Shown here: piece after piece, positions 33,735-45,865 of the stretch
Layout: each line of letters starts with the position of its first letter
Numbering within the stretch: position 1 is the stretch's first letter
NCBI RefSeq assembly: GCF_028502605.1
Contig: NW_026611594.1
Location: 575,501-639,500 of the forward strand
Reading direction: 5' to 3'
Source: Trichoderma breve
Taxonomy: Eukaryota > Ascomycota > Sordariomycetes > Hypocreales > Hypocreaceae
Length of the DNA: 64,000 nt
The notes under the pieces: model-generated
Seen by the model: only the letters and a program-made list of their open reading frames with translations
What the model was told of the DNA's origin: nothing
The model's database searches: none
Translations under genes and position numbers: made by a program

Positions 33735-36313
33735 ATGACTGAAGGTACACAAAATTTATAGTTTTATCTAATTTGTAATTATATTTAGCGAATACTGATA
33801 TTCTTCTGATAGATAATGAGAAGAAAGACATCAATCCTACAGACATAATGCGCAATTCGACGCCAAAACTGCCTGGCATTTTAACCGTGACTCTTCACGA
33901 AGCAGTTGGCCTCTCTAGAGGAGTTGAATCCTCTGAGCCTGATGTCTACAAAGTGTACCCCAGCGGCTCTAAACACAGGCATAATGAGTTCAAAGGGAAT
34001 ATATTTCCCTGCACAGAATGCAGATTTCCCCAAACGCTTGTTGAATATGACAAATGCCAGATACCCATTAACTGTTATTGGGGAACCACAGAGAGCCCCT
34101 CGTGGAAAGGAGGCTATGGCGAATGCAAATTCTATGTTGCACGAACTGCCGAGCTAACCATCTCCCTCTATCACCCGACTGGTTCCAAATTAAGCCAAGA
34201 TGTGTTTCTCGGATCAGCGCGAGTACACCCCTTTAATGCGCTAGAAGAATCTATGCCAAGGTGGCTACCGATTGAAGATGGCATTGGCATGATCCGCATC
34301 AGTTACGGCTATACATCCATGGAAAATAAGAAACTGAAGGAAGAAAATTTTGACGGTCAGTTTTATGGCGTAGAGAGGAAGCAATCTGGATGCATCACTC
34401 AGAATACAAAGGGCAAATTTGAGGCAATGTATGCTGGGAAATACTTTGAAACAGACAAGCTTTTTCCATCTCAAGTATCAAGAGGATTGCCTAGCCGCAT
34501 CAACCATCCTTTCATATACCCAACCACATTTTATTTCGAAGTAGAGGAGCGATTACAACTCTACTCTCCACTCGCTATAGGAGGACACCTTTTTAACCAT
34601 CTCTTGGAGCAGCAATATTTTGACGTCGACAGATCTCGATTTTACATTGCCGAGATTCTCTGCGCACTAGAATATTTGCATGATAAACATCACATCTTCG
34701 CCTGGTTGAAGCCTAGAAGCGTTCTACTGGACGGCATGGGTCATATTGCGCTCTGTGGTTTCGGTCTTTTCATCTCGGAAATCAGCCAAGGGAGCCCTAG
34801 GAGACAACATCGACTACCAGAATACCCAGCACCCGAATTATTACTTGGTCAGAATGATAATCGTATGGCAGACTGGTGGACATTGGGCATTTTTCTATAC
34901 GAAATGTTAACAGGGCTTCCTCTTTTCTATGATGAGGATCCTGAAAAAATTGCCGACAAGATCCTCAATCAGACCATTGAAGTACCCGAGTCTTTACCAC
35001 GAGCAACTCAGGATATCATAACAGGATTGCTTTGTCGCAATCCTAAGCGACGGCTGGGAGCTAATGGAGGCGTTTCCGAGATTAAAGCTCACCCGTTCTT
35101 TGAGGGAATCGAATGGCACACCCTCATCCAACGCAAATATCAACCCTCTTTTAAACCAAACTATTACTCCTCTCACCTTGAGCACCATGGAGTGGTTGAA
35201 TCACATGAGCCACCACCCTCTCCGCCATTTATACCTTTCAGTCTTAATCGGATGTATCCGGAGCACAGGAGCTATACCCCTAGAATCCGCCAAACACTCG
35301 TCCAGACAGATAATAATTGGGACCTAATATGGGAAGAGTCTCATCCCCAAGGATTCCATTTTTACAATCGCGTTACAGGAGAGAAGCAGCCTATCCTTCC
35401 TCAGGCTGTGGAGTCTATCGCATCTGAAGATACCGTTCAAGCCGATGAGGCTTATATCACTGTTCCTGACCAACGCCAGAAGCTCGCCACCCTCAAAACA
35501 GCATTGCAGGCTGGATACGACAATGTTATCTCACAGCTACTGGGATACGGAGTAAACTTGAACGTTCGCATGGATGAGTGGCGTGAAACCCCTCTATTAT
35601 GGGCTGCGCAGCATGAAAATCTTTCTCTAGTGAGGTTATTCCTTGAAAACAGCGCTGATGTGAATTACGGGACTTATAATCTTGAGGATCATTATGCATT
35701 GATAGCCGCCGTGAGAAGAGGCAACCAGCAGATTGCAGAGGTCTTATTGAAAAAGTCTCGTCGGGTTATATCCACGATTGCTTTGAGCCTCGCTGTTGAT
35801 CAAAACGATGGTCCTATGGCCAAACTCTTGCTTGAAAATGGCGTGAGGTGCGAATTCGAAGAAACGGATCGGAATCCGCCGTATGAACCAGGCCCCTTCG
35901 ATCTTACCACCTGCTGCCACTTTCCCGTTGGAGAAGAAGAGGAGTTTATTCATCCGCTGTTCCGTGCTGTTGTATATGGAAACGAAGACATGGTTAGGCT
36001 TTTGCTCTCGTATGGCGCCGATGCCAACGTGGGTTACCATGGCCTTGCTTGGTACAAATTGAAGATGGATAGGGAGGAGAGAATTCAGTTTGAGTGTGGC
36101 AGGGTGATACATGTTGCCATGGAGCTGAGGCAACATAAAATCGTGGAATTGTTGCTGGAGAATGGCGCAGACATTAATCTCGGACGACCTATCTGGGATG
36201 TAAGGACTCATAACTGTGACATGGTTCCGAGAGATGTGTTTCAAAGAGTCAGAGCTGGTTTGAAGGCAGCAGTGGCAGCAAGGGAAGAAAAGAAGACTGC
36301 AGTTACTGTATAA
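33735..36313 (+). CDS. C2 - YPK1-like pseudokinase - ankyrin fusion protein
   Basis: Two exons: a 10-nt first exon (33735-33744) and 33813-36313, together 836 residues. Residues about 25-170 resemble the N-terminal C2-like region of fungal YPK1 kinases (GILTVTLHEAVGL...). Residues about 180-430 follow an AGC kinase of the YPK1/SGK class closely: NHPFI, GGHLFNHL, RSRFYIAEILCALEYLHD, APELLLGQ, DWWTLGIFLYEMLTGLPLFYDE, NPKRRLGANGG, and the QRKYQPSFKPN tail. The catalytic loop reads FAWLKPRSVLLD instead of YRDLKPENILLD, and the DFG motif reads GFG. The glycine loop and VAIK lysine are not recognisable. It should therefore be catalytically dead. A WW-like segment (FHFYNRVTGEKQP) and about six ankyrin repeats end the protein. 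Probable role: scaffold or decoy for YPK/TORC2-type signalling, by inference. Confidence 0.87.
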
Positions 36314-36659
36314 GTCGTTTTTACGGTAGGTTGAAGGGAGTCAGTGTCTTGTGTATCATCTCAACATGTACACCAAGCAAGCTTATTATCGCCTATTTGC
36401 AACTACTCATAGTATCATCGGTCATTTTATTTTGGCAACTTGTGATGTATTTGAACTCTATGGCATTAACTCAAATATTTTCTTTGTCGCAATCTCCGTC
36501 GTCGTGAGATGGCAAAATAATAGGCCATAATAAGCTTGGGCCAAAGTCTTGCTTTTCACCCGTGTCACAGTTAATACCCTGCCTTTGATCGTTGACATCG
36601 CCCTCAGCAGCAAATCTATATGAACGGCACTCTGTAACATAGAGTAAGGTACTGATTAG
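36314..36659. other. Intergenic between convergent genes
   Basis: 346 bp between two 3' ends. Nothing beyond probable polyadenylation regions is visible. Confidence 0.5.
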
Positions 36660-37312
36660 CTATAAATTCACCCGGACGTAGAGCCTGTTAGGGGCTAGGT
36701 GCATATAGAAGGACAAAATAGGCAGCAAGGTAATCATACCGCAAACATCAAATCTCTCCCCTTTAACTAAGAACGCAATAAAGCCACGATGCGTCACCAA
36801 GAAGATGTTCTTGTAAGAACGAGATAGTTCCTTGAGGCGCCTCCGAACTGTCTCAGCGCGCACGACAGCGCCTTCGGAACTATGAGGCGGATAGTCCCAC
36901 TCTTCGTGACAGGCGGAGAAATCGAATTGTGGAAATTTGGCTGCAATTTCGGCGCGCGACAACCCTTTATTGCAAATGGCCTCGTCGTGGGTTTCGCGCA
37001 GTTCCGGCCAGACCTGGAGCTCGACATTGGTAGAAGAGCTGCTGAGGTACTGGTCGAAAATAATAAGAGCTGTGTGAATGGTACGAGTCATTGGAGACAC
37101 GATTACAAGGTCAGGCTGAGCTGGTAGGCAGACTTTACTCGCTTGTTGAGATCCGACTTCAGTCAGAGCGGGATCTCGGTGGGGGTAACCCCGATCAACA
37201 CTGAATGGGTTATGTTAGTTAGACTTCGGCTACTTTATGAGATTCTTGGTTTCTCTTTAAATGCTTACTTGTGAAGGGCTTGTCCGTGTCGCACGATATG
37301 TATCGTTGCCAT
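36660..37312 (-). CDS. Histidine phosphatase (phosphoglycerate mutase-like) protein
   Basis: Exon 1 is 37312-37269 and exon 2 begins at 37200, joined by a 68-nt intron in phase. The first exon encodes IHIVRHGQALH, the RHG motif with the phospho-accepting His. Exon 2 carries DRGYPHRDPALTEVG, VSPMTRTIHTA (second substrate arginine), a LQVWPELRE segment and the C-terminal catalytic LVTHRGF, equivalent to the second His. About 200 residues in total, typical of small fungal cytosolic phosphatases of this clan; substrate unknown. The 3' end is uncertain. Reading straight on stops at 36660, while a possible last intron at the GGTATG near 36740 would give a short alternative tail. Confidence 0.85.
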
Positions 37313-37937
37313 GTTGTGCTAAAAGTCGATGCTGAAGGTGAGAGAAGAGGAAATTGCAGCATATTTGGACGGAGGTAAAATGTCGCCAACTGGCGGTACC
37401 CCGAGCGTTGGGGAAGATGTGCTCCGGATTCAATGTTAGTGCGCTTAAGAAGAATATCCGCGTACATGTATGCTAGCTTGGAAACTCCTGCTTTCATGTA
37501 AGCACGAGAGCAAAGGCCATTCTGGGCATGAAGGGGAAAAAAAGCCAAAACACAGGCAAATTTCGATTGGCCTCCATAAAACAATTGCCTAGGTATGAAG
37601 AGTCATGATCACACGAGATTCGACGGAGTACGTCTGATCTAGGTTTAAGTGCTACGCTGTTCACTTGATGTACCTATAATAATTTAGGCCTTTAAGTGGG
37701 CTAAAGATTTCTGACACGATTCTATTGTCTCGCTGCTGCTGATTAAAAGTGACCCTCAGTTCTGGTCTTGAAGCAGCGGGCTTTTAAGAAAATGGCATGC
37801 TAATAAGATATCACCCGTCCAGTCATTCTAGTTAAAGGCGAACGTTTAAATAGATGATGGGTAGAGTTCTGCCACGCATCGTTTGTGTGGCCTATGAATG
37901 GATACTAATGAGTTTAAAAGCAACGCCCTGTAGTGCC
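37313..37937. other. Intergenic region
   Basis: 625 bp between the histidine phosphatase start and the permease stop. It contains a near-copy of the ACGGAGTA motif at about 37623-37631. No gene is supported. Confidence 0.5.
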
Positions 37938-39890
37938 TTAATCCGCATTTACACCGCGTTCTTGTGTTTTGTTCTTCTCTTCGGCTGCCTCTTTACCCTC
38001 AATAGCATCTGTAATTGAGACAATCCCTAGCTTGACAGCTTCAGAGGTTGTGAAGGCCCCGTATACATCTACCTCATCTTGCTTACCATAGCCCTCCACT
38101 GGGAAGAGTTTATTTAGTATGTAGAAGACAATTGAACTGATGAAGAACCCTGTATCGCTGAGAGTTAGTACATTATCCTTCTCTTGTGTCGAATAGAGAG
38201 AACACCTACCGATCAGGAAAGCCATGTAGAACAACTGGTATACTGCCCTAGGCGCATTATCTGCCCCATTTGACGTGACAACCAGGCCGCCGATTGTCGG
38301 CGCCCATCCACACAGCCAAGCTGGGATGGCCCTCCAATTGATGCCGTGCCAGAACCAATATGAGGAATCATACGGTCTATACAAATGGCTGACTTGGATC
38401 TTACGATGACGGAGCAAGAAGAAGTCCGTAGCCATAATACCCATAATTGGTGAAAGGAAAACTGCGAAAGAACTCAGAACATTGATGAATGCCGAAGCGG
38501 TGTTGATCAGCTGCCATGGCTGCACCACCCAGATAGCCACAAACGTTATGATGGCGCCGCGACGAATGTTGATGTAATTCGGGAACAATCCGGCAAGGTC
38601 GATGCCTCCTGCAATTAAGTTTCCACAGACATTCTGGAACATGGAGGTTAAAGCAAAGCCAAAAGAGAGGAAGAACACGCCGGCTCGGCTTTTAGAAGAA
38701 CCACGGCCGCTGTCCATCATGACCATCAAAAGATCAGGCGGATTCCAGTAAATATCGCCATAGATCTTTTGGGCAGCGCTGGTGGTCACCAAGCCGCAGA
38801 AACAAACCAGAACCCCTACCACGACACCGGAGAGAAATGTCCCACCAACGTAGTGCTTCCAGCTTCGAGAGTACCGGGAAAAGTCGCTCCCATTTGTTAA
38901 GCCTGCAGCAAAATTTCCTATCATCTGGTTTATGCCCATCATGATCAACCAGCTGGAGTCCCAGGAAGATGTTGTTGGAATTGTCTGTCCAGTGGTCCAG
39001 AGTGTACCGGCCCCTTTAGCAGTGGCAAGCGCCCAAATCATCATGGATAGCATGCCAAGCCCACAGTACAAGGACGTCAGCTGAAATAGAAGCTTATACT
39101 TCTCGGGAGCAATGAGCAGGAATGGAGCAGAGAGAACCCAGAAAACGATGAAGCCAACGAACTCGTATCCGGTCGCGGGCATGCTCTCGGGTAAAAAGTT
39201 GGGCATGGTGGCAAACGAGGGCCAAATAGCCGTGATACAGACAGCGGCTAGCTTGCCGCCAGTCCAGCATTGCACAGCTGACCAGATGAAATTGAGAAGG
39301 ATTCGTTGAAGCAAGGGAATGTACGATGCTCTAAGACCCCACGAGAAACGATTCTGTACCGTAAAACCAACATGATACTATTAGAAGAACTCATGTTAAC
39401 TCTTACGCATACATACAACGCACTAATGATCGTAATTGATTCGAGACTTACTTTAAGGCCGCACCATGCAATTACAACCGAGAAAAGGAGTACCAACAGG
39501 GAGCCGACGACGATAACAAGCATGGACTGGCCAACCGAAAGTCCCTGTGCTAAATAGTGAATTGAAGTTAGGTCTCGCCGCATTTTACAGTAGGGAATGT
39601 CAACTTACTCAAGAACGCGTTGGGTGTCTGCCAGGTGGAAATACTCAAATAAGCCCCGTAACCAAAATAATGAATCCATTCTCTTGGCTGTTAGCAGGCA
39701 CATAATAGTCACAAAATTCTAAGAAATTATGACGGGAAAAGAGGATCTTACCCCAGGTACGGCGGTGGGGAGGTAAAGGAATGAGATCGCGGTTGCTCCA
39801 TGCGTCGGTTTGCTCATGTTGACTTTCGTCGCCATGAAGGCGAACTGTCTCATTCAAGGATCTTAGACGACGCTTCAAGGTACCTGCCAT
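37938..39890 (-). CDS. NCS1-family nucleobase/allantoin-type permease
   Basis: Five exons (39890-39752, 39680-39609, 39549-39452, 39353-38206, 38157-37938) sum to 558 residues. About 12 hydrophobic segments follow a short cytosolic N-terminus. NCS1 hallmarks include WSNRDLIPLPPHRRTW at the start, the GQSMLVIVVGS segment, GASLQRI-like SYIPLLQRILLNF, and TNGSDFSRYSRSWKHYV at about residue 260. The family imports uracil, uridine, allantoin, thiamine or similar with H+ at the plasma membrane. The divergent hydantoinase-type gene suggests a cyclic amide such as a hydantoin, allantoin or oxoproline derivative as substrate (inference). The last intron is 48 nt, in frame and free of stops, so retention would add 16 residues. 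The C-terminus is acidic and Lys/Glu-rich. Confidence 0.92.
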
Positions 39891-41311
39891 GATCTTGGAT
39901 TGGCAGAGTATGATATAGAGTGAAAAGGAGAGTTTAACAACTGACGATCTCTCGACTTGTTATACGAGAAGGTGATGGTACCCGATTATCGGAGATTAAT
40001 AAAGGTATGTAGATGAGGACGAGACCTTATCTCCAAGGTTACCAGATGGCTGATAGCTAGATGTGAGACTAAAAAGATATTGCGATATCTCATCAAGATG
40101 TTCATCTTGCGGGGTAGCCAGAATCTGGGGAAATAGTTACCTCTAGATTAGGATTGGCATTGTTACATGTAGTATGTGTTACCCAGGGTATTGTCGGCTT
40201 AACAAGAGGACACCTGTATAAGTTGAGTAACAAATTAGAGGTCGATGTTCATATCGACATGCTTACCCCGTCGGCGAACCTATCAAACATCATCTGGATG
40301 GAAAGCTAGGACAAAGACGACTAAAGGAGCTATCTTTTAGGATGAATTAGTAACACGATTGAATGCTAATAAGATTACATTTCTAATATATTCTCTGATA
40401 GGCAAAGGTTCGTTTGGACAAAACGTGATATCAATATTTGCCTGAACATATCTATCTCTGTTGAGTCAAGCAGCTCATTTAGATTGTCGCAGAAACTAAC
40501 CGTCACTGGATAATGTAGCGCCTAAACACGCGTCTGCCTCACATCCTGAGGCTCTAGTATTAAATGCCGAGCTGCTAGCCCAGAGCTTATCACTGAAGAC
40601 ATGAGTCAGGTGTTGGACGATTACCCTTGGCAGAGTTGACTATCTCACTTTCAAGGCCGAAGACCAGAATTATCTATTATTGAGCAAGAAGTTGCCAGAC
40701 TTATACGATCCAGTAGACTTAGCGCTTGCGCTATGCTATCAGATAGAGCGTTACTTTGTGGAGCTAGAATATGAACACCCAAACTGCGGGGGTGGATACC
40801 CTATGGGAAGCTTTACGAGATTGCCCCTTATTTAGCATCTCCCACCTTGATCGGCACGGCCTTCCTAACTTGGTGATGCCACTTATAAAGCCATATGATC
40901 GGGGAACTTATTATCTCTACTTGGCATATCAAGCCCCGAAAAGCTAACACCGCATGAGGCATATTGTCTATCGAAGTTTACCCTTCAGGCGAGTGGATCT
41001 ATCCCGTAGGGCACATTCGTACAGCAAACTAAAGCGCCATCAAAAGTGAAACTCCACGACAGCATTTAGATTGACTCGGCGCGAATCATCCAATTTCATG
41101 TTTATCTAGCTCCATAATAGTCCCTAAGGCCGGAAAGTAAAGGGTCAAGAAAAATTGCTGTGTGCGAATAGTTGATGTAATGTTACTCATAAGTCCTGAG
41201 GCAATGCAGGACGAAAAACAGAAACTCCTCTCTTCCCATCATCTTCTCTGGATCAGTCAGCTCCTTTAGATCTACCTCCTCCTAGTCTTCCTTACTCGAT
41301 TCTACCTCAGT
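39891..41311. promoter_or_regulatory. Divergent permease/hydantoinase promoter rich in GATA sites
   Basis: 1.4 kb between outward-facing starts. I count 14 HGATAR sites on either strand, for example at 39986, 40027, 40051, 40330, 40396, 40452, 40587, 40640, 40670, 40736, 40741, 40911, 40968 and 41102. Chance expectation in AT-rich DNA is roughly five. HGATAR is bound by the AreA/NIT2 nitrogen regulator. This fits nitrogen-source control of both genes. No coding sequence is supported here. Confidence 0.6.
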
Positions 41312-44300
41312 ATGGGATCTCTCCCATCTACTAAGCATCTCCGTGTTGGCGTTGATGTCGGCGGCACAAATACCGACGGAGTTGTGATCGACCCGTCAAG
41401 AGTATCGGAACCTGATAAAGGTATTCTGGCATGGCACAAAGCAGCAACAACAACAAACCCTAGCGATGGCATTAACGATGCTATTACCACAATGTTTGCT
41501 GTGGCCAACATCAGTCCAGGTGATGTCGCCAGCGTGACAATTGGAACAACACACTTTATCAACGCTGTCATAGAACGGGATGCCAACCGGCTCTCGAAAG
41601 TAGCTATCATCCGTCTGTCAGGGCCATTCGGGAAACATGCGCCCCCGTGCGTGGACTGGCCGAATGATATGCGTGAACTTATTCTCGGCTATTACGCTCT
41701 TGCTAAGGGTGGCCTAGAAGTTGATGGGTCCTTGATCAGCGACATTGACGAGGCTGAGATACGATCCTGCTGTAAGGAGATTAAGGGTCGCGGGATTAAG
41801 AGCATTGTTGTAAACGGTGTCTTTAGTCCTATCGATACAGTTGAGCGACAGGAAGAGCGTGCAGCCAAGATCATCAGAGATGAGATCCCTGGCTGCGACG
41901 TCCTGTGCTCTAATGAAGTTGCTAACCTGGGTTTCCTGGAAAGAGAGAACGCGGCAGTGCTCAACGCTTCAATTCTGAGCTTTGCAAGGAAGACAATCCG
42001 ATCTTTTCGAGAGCCAGTAAAGAAACTCGGTCTCGAATGCCCAGTCTTTATTACACAGAATGACGGGACGCTTCTCTCTGGAGAGATGGCCGCCCGCCTT
42101 CCAATCAGAACTTTCTCCAGCGGCCCGACAAATAGTATGAGAGGAGCGGCTTTTCTAGTCGGAGAGGAACTCAATGAAGCTATCATGGTTGTTGACATCG
42201 GTGGTACAACTTCAGATGTTGGTCTACTTTTAGCAAACGGATTTCCGAGACAACAAACGGCGTATAGCGAGCTAGCGGGAGTTCGAATGAACTTTTCGTG
42301 CCCCGACGTCAAGAGCATCGCACTAGGTGGTGGTTCCATCGTTCGCAAGGGCGATTCCATGACCATTGGCCCCGATAGTGTTGGCTACAAGTTAACCAAG
42401 GAAGCCGTTGTGTTCGGTGGTCGGGTTCTCACGACGACAGACTGCACAGTGTTGTCTGATCTGACCATGACCGTCGGCAATCGAGACTTGATCAACGGGG
42501 TTTTGACAGATGAAGAGATGGTAAGATTTAAGTCCATTGTCAAACATAAGCTAGAGAAGGTCATCGACATGATGAAGACCTCTCCTGGTGATATTCCTGT
42601 CCTCCTTGTAGGAGGCGGAGCGATTATTGCACCCGATGTACTGGAGGGTGCAAGCAAGGTTATCAAGCCCAAGTTTGCCGAGGTTGCCAATGCCATTGGG
42701 GCAGCAACTGCTCGTGTAAGCGCCGTTATTGATACGGTGAAATCGACAGAGTCAAAGACTACGGCACAGTTATTGGAGGAAATATCTGCTGAGGTGGTTG
42801 ATAAAGCCGTGGCCGCTGGTGCTTTGCCAAATTCTGTTACGATCGCTGAAATTGAAACAATTCCCCTGCAGGTAAGATCAACATCCTCTCTCTTTTCTGT
42901 TCTATCACAAGGTATAAGCTGGGCACTAGAACATTCGATAGAAACTTTGAGGCTGACATCAATCCCAGTATATCGCCAACAGGTCAAGGTTCATCGTTCG
43001 TGCCGCAGGCGATTTTGACTACTCTAGGACAGACTTGGCCACTATACCTGCTACAAGTAAGGGTGATGAAGAGGTGGAGATGAGTGTATACGAGCAAACA
43101 GCCAAGGCAAAGGTCGAAAAAGTAACGTCTGGTTTTCAGAGTGAAGCCGACTTACTTGCCTATCGGCCTGATGTTCGAGAGCGAGTCTGGTTCATCAATG
43201 AGACAGATTTGGGCTGGATCTCTACTGGCTGCTATATTCTCGGCACTGGAGGTGGAGGATCTCCATATCCCGACATGATTCGCCTTCGTGAGTTGCTTCG
43301 GGCTGGCGCCGTAGTTCGGGTCGTCAATCCCTACGATCTTGCAGATGATACTTCGGTGGGCTGTGGTGGTGGAATGGGCAGTCCAACCGTTGGTATTGAG
43401 AAGCTACCAGGCGATGAGATGATGGAGGCTCAGACTGAGCTCTACAAGATCTGTGAGAAGGGCCCGACTCATATCATCGCCCTGGAGATTGGCGGAGGAA
43501 ACGGCTTACAGGGAATGATTCTCGGAGCAAGCCTTAATATGGACATTCCTTGTATCGACGGCGATTGGATGGGCAGAGCCTACCCCGAAAAGAACCAGAC
43601 AACACCCGTCGTGTTTAACGAGAGATGTCCAATTTGGTCTCCCATAGCCATGTCGGACGGAAATGGAAACGTGGTGCTTATTCCGAAAGCGACGTCGGAC
43701 CTGCAAGTAGAGCGCGTACTACGTGCTGGCTTGAGCCAGATGGGCTCTCAGACTGGCTGTGCAGACTCTCCCGTAACAGGCGCCGAGACAAAAAGGTGGG
43801 TTGTCCAGCATACCATATCCCTCGCTTGGAGGATTGGAAGAGCCGTGAGCAGAGCTCGATTGACCAACCGTGTCGACAATGTTGCGGAGACGATTATTCA
43901 TGAGTGTGGAGGGCCTCAAGCAGCCAAGGTCATTTGGAAGGGCAAGATAATTGGCGTTGAACGAACACTCCGAATGGGGCACGTTTATGGAGAGTGCATC
44001 ATCGAAGGAGCCGATATCGTTGAGCATGAAGATCCCTCACAAGAGAGCCAGACACAATTCAAGGGTTATATCAAGATCCCCTTTAAGAATGAAAACATCG
44101 CAGCGGTTAAAATGGCATCGATAAAGGATGTATTACGAACGGAGAAGCAAGAAGATGTTCTGGCGATTGTTCCAGATTTAATATCTGTGATTGATGCTCA
44201 GAGTGGCGAGGCTATCGGAAGTAAGTATCTCAATCATCTGCTGTATCAAAATTGAACATAAATTAATTAGTCACAGCACCGGAATATAAATACGGCTTGC

Positions 44301-44464
44301 TTGTTATTGTTCTTGGAATAGCAGCCAGCGACAAATGGACCGGCACCCAGAGAGGTATTGATATCGGTGGACCGAAGGGCCTGGGCATGCCACATCTAGA
44401 GTATGAACCCCTTGGAAGGTTTGTTGCGCCGGTGAGCGTTATAGACGAGTTTGATCAGAAATAG
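41312..44464 (+). CDS. Hydantoinase/oxoprolinase HyuA-like fused to DUF917
   Basis: Three exons (41312-42871, 42969-44220, 44277-44464) give 999 residues. Residues about 10-520 are the hydantoinase A/oxoprolinase ATP-grasping fold. They show GVDVGGTNTDGVVID (phosphate 1), IGTTHFINAVIERD, FSSGPTNSMRGAAFLVG, VVDIGGTTSDVG (phosphate 2) and LLVGGGAIIAPDVL. Residues about 560-990 are DUF917: WISTGCYILGTGGGGSPYPD, SVGCGGGMGSP, ALEIGGGNGLQG and CIDGDWMGRAYPE. Bacterial relatives encode the two parts as separate neighbouring genes, so the fungal form is a fusion. It likely hydrolyses a cyclic amide with ATP in the cytosol. The exact substrate is unknown. The gene is divergent from the permease that may import it. 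Confidence 0.92.
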
Positions 44465-44879
44465 AAGTCTTGCTGTGACTTCATACTGGACTGTGCTTAG
44501 ATAGTAACAGCAATAGTCACGAGGTTATGAAGATTATGGCACAGCCCAACATGAGCACGGCCCAGAATGTCCACTCTATGAGTCAATGGTCCCTCTTCTC
44601 AAGCACGAAGTCTCGCTGGTCTACATCTTCTTGGCAGAGCACGTCATAGCTAACGTGAGCAGCTTTTATTGTGAAAGCGACTTGGCCGGTGGCAAAGCTG
44701 TCGTCGTTCTGCTGTTGTTTGCACCCTCCCGATTAACTCTCTTGGCGGCCACATCCAATTCCCGTGTGTCATTTGATCAACCTCTTATGAATACCTTGGG
44801 CACCTTAGTTCCCTCGTTTATTCTTCCGCTGGCTTCAGCTTTGAACTGGACATATTTTTTACCTCTGGTTACTCGAACG
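44465..44879. other. Intergenic/5' region before the aldo-keto reductase
   Basis: 415 bp. A frame is open upstream of the reductase ATG, but it has no homology-like features and is treated as leader sequence. Confidence 0.5.
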
Positions 44880-45865
44880 ATGCAGATTCCCACGCTTCCG
44901 CTTAAAGATGGCCATGCTATCCCCAAGGTAATTGCAACTTGTCTCTCAGGGTATGTCCACAAGTGACGCTAAGACAATACTTTTAGCTTGGATTCGGCAC
45001 TGGGACCGCTTGGTACAAGGACAGCCCAGAAGATCCTCTGAGCCCTCAGCTCGTTGAACTGCTGGAAGCTGCCCTTCTACAAGGCTATGTACATATCGAC
45101 ACTGCAGACTCATACGGAACTGAGCGAGAAGTTGGCCTAGCAATACAGAAAAGCGGCATTTCACGAGAGAAGCTCTTCATCACTACCAAGGTTCAAGATG
45201 GATGGGAAAATGTTCCGGCAGCTTTGGACGCCAGCCTTGAGAAACTTGGGTTGGAATACGTGGATTTGTAAGACCTCTCATCTGGTGCAAAGCATATCTT
45301 ACTCACAATCTAGCAGGTACCTTTTGCACAACCCGTACATAATCGGCTCTAACGAAGGTATACAAGCAGCATGGAAGGGACTCGAGATCGTCAAGGCGCA
45401 AGGAAAAGCCAATCTATTGGCATTTCCAACTTCCAAAGGCATCATATCGAAGCCCTTCTCGAGACATGCACTGTCAAACCGGCCATTAATCAGTTAGAAT
45501 TCCATCCCTATCTCCAGCGCTCCAATGATTTCGTGCCTTGGATGCGCGGATATGGCATAGAGGTATCGTCCTTCAAGAGTTTGGCGCCAATCACTGTGGG
45601 CAGAGGAGGGCTTCTGGACGATCTTCTTCTGTCACTCGCAGCAAAGTATAAGGTGTCGGAATCAGTAATATTGCTGAGCTGGTACATTGGAAAATATATT
45701 GTCCCTATCACTACAGCGTCTCGCCAGTCTCGCCTTGACGAGTACAAAATTGCGACTGAAACAAAGCTGGAACCGGCAGACGTCGAGAGAATCAGCCAAG
45801 AGGGGTCCAAGTATCACTTCAGATGGTGGGGGAAGGACTTTTTCGGACCTGATGATAGATGTTAG
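44880..45865 (+). pseudogene. Aldo-keto reductase broken by a one-base frameshift
   Basis: Exons at 44880-44927, 44987-45267 and from 45317 follow the AKR fold. They show LKDGHAIPKLGFGTG and HIDTADSYGTEREVG with catalytic Asp and Tyr, FITTKV with Lys, YLLHNP with His, then QLEFHPYLQR and the C-terminal RQSRLDEY cofactor loop. In exon 3 the frame breaks between GKA (45402-45410) and QSIGISNF, which continues in another frame from 45410. One missing base at about 45408-45411 explains this, and no intron can. As written, translation would end at about 45497 and lose half the barrel. Such enzymes reduce carbonyls with NADPH. The position next to the hydantoinase gene suggested a pathway role when intact. 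A sequencing error is the main alternative. Confidence 0.82.
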
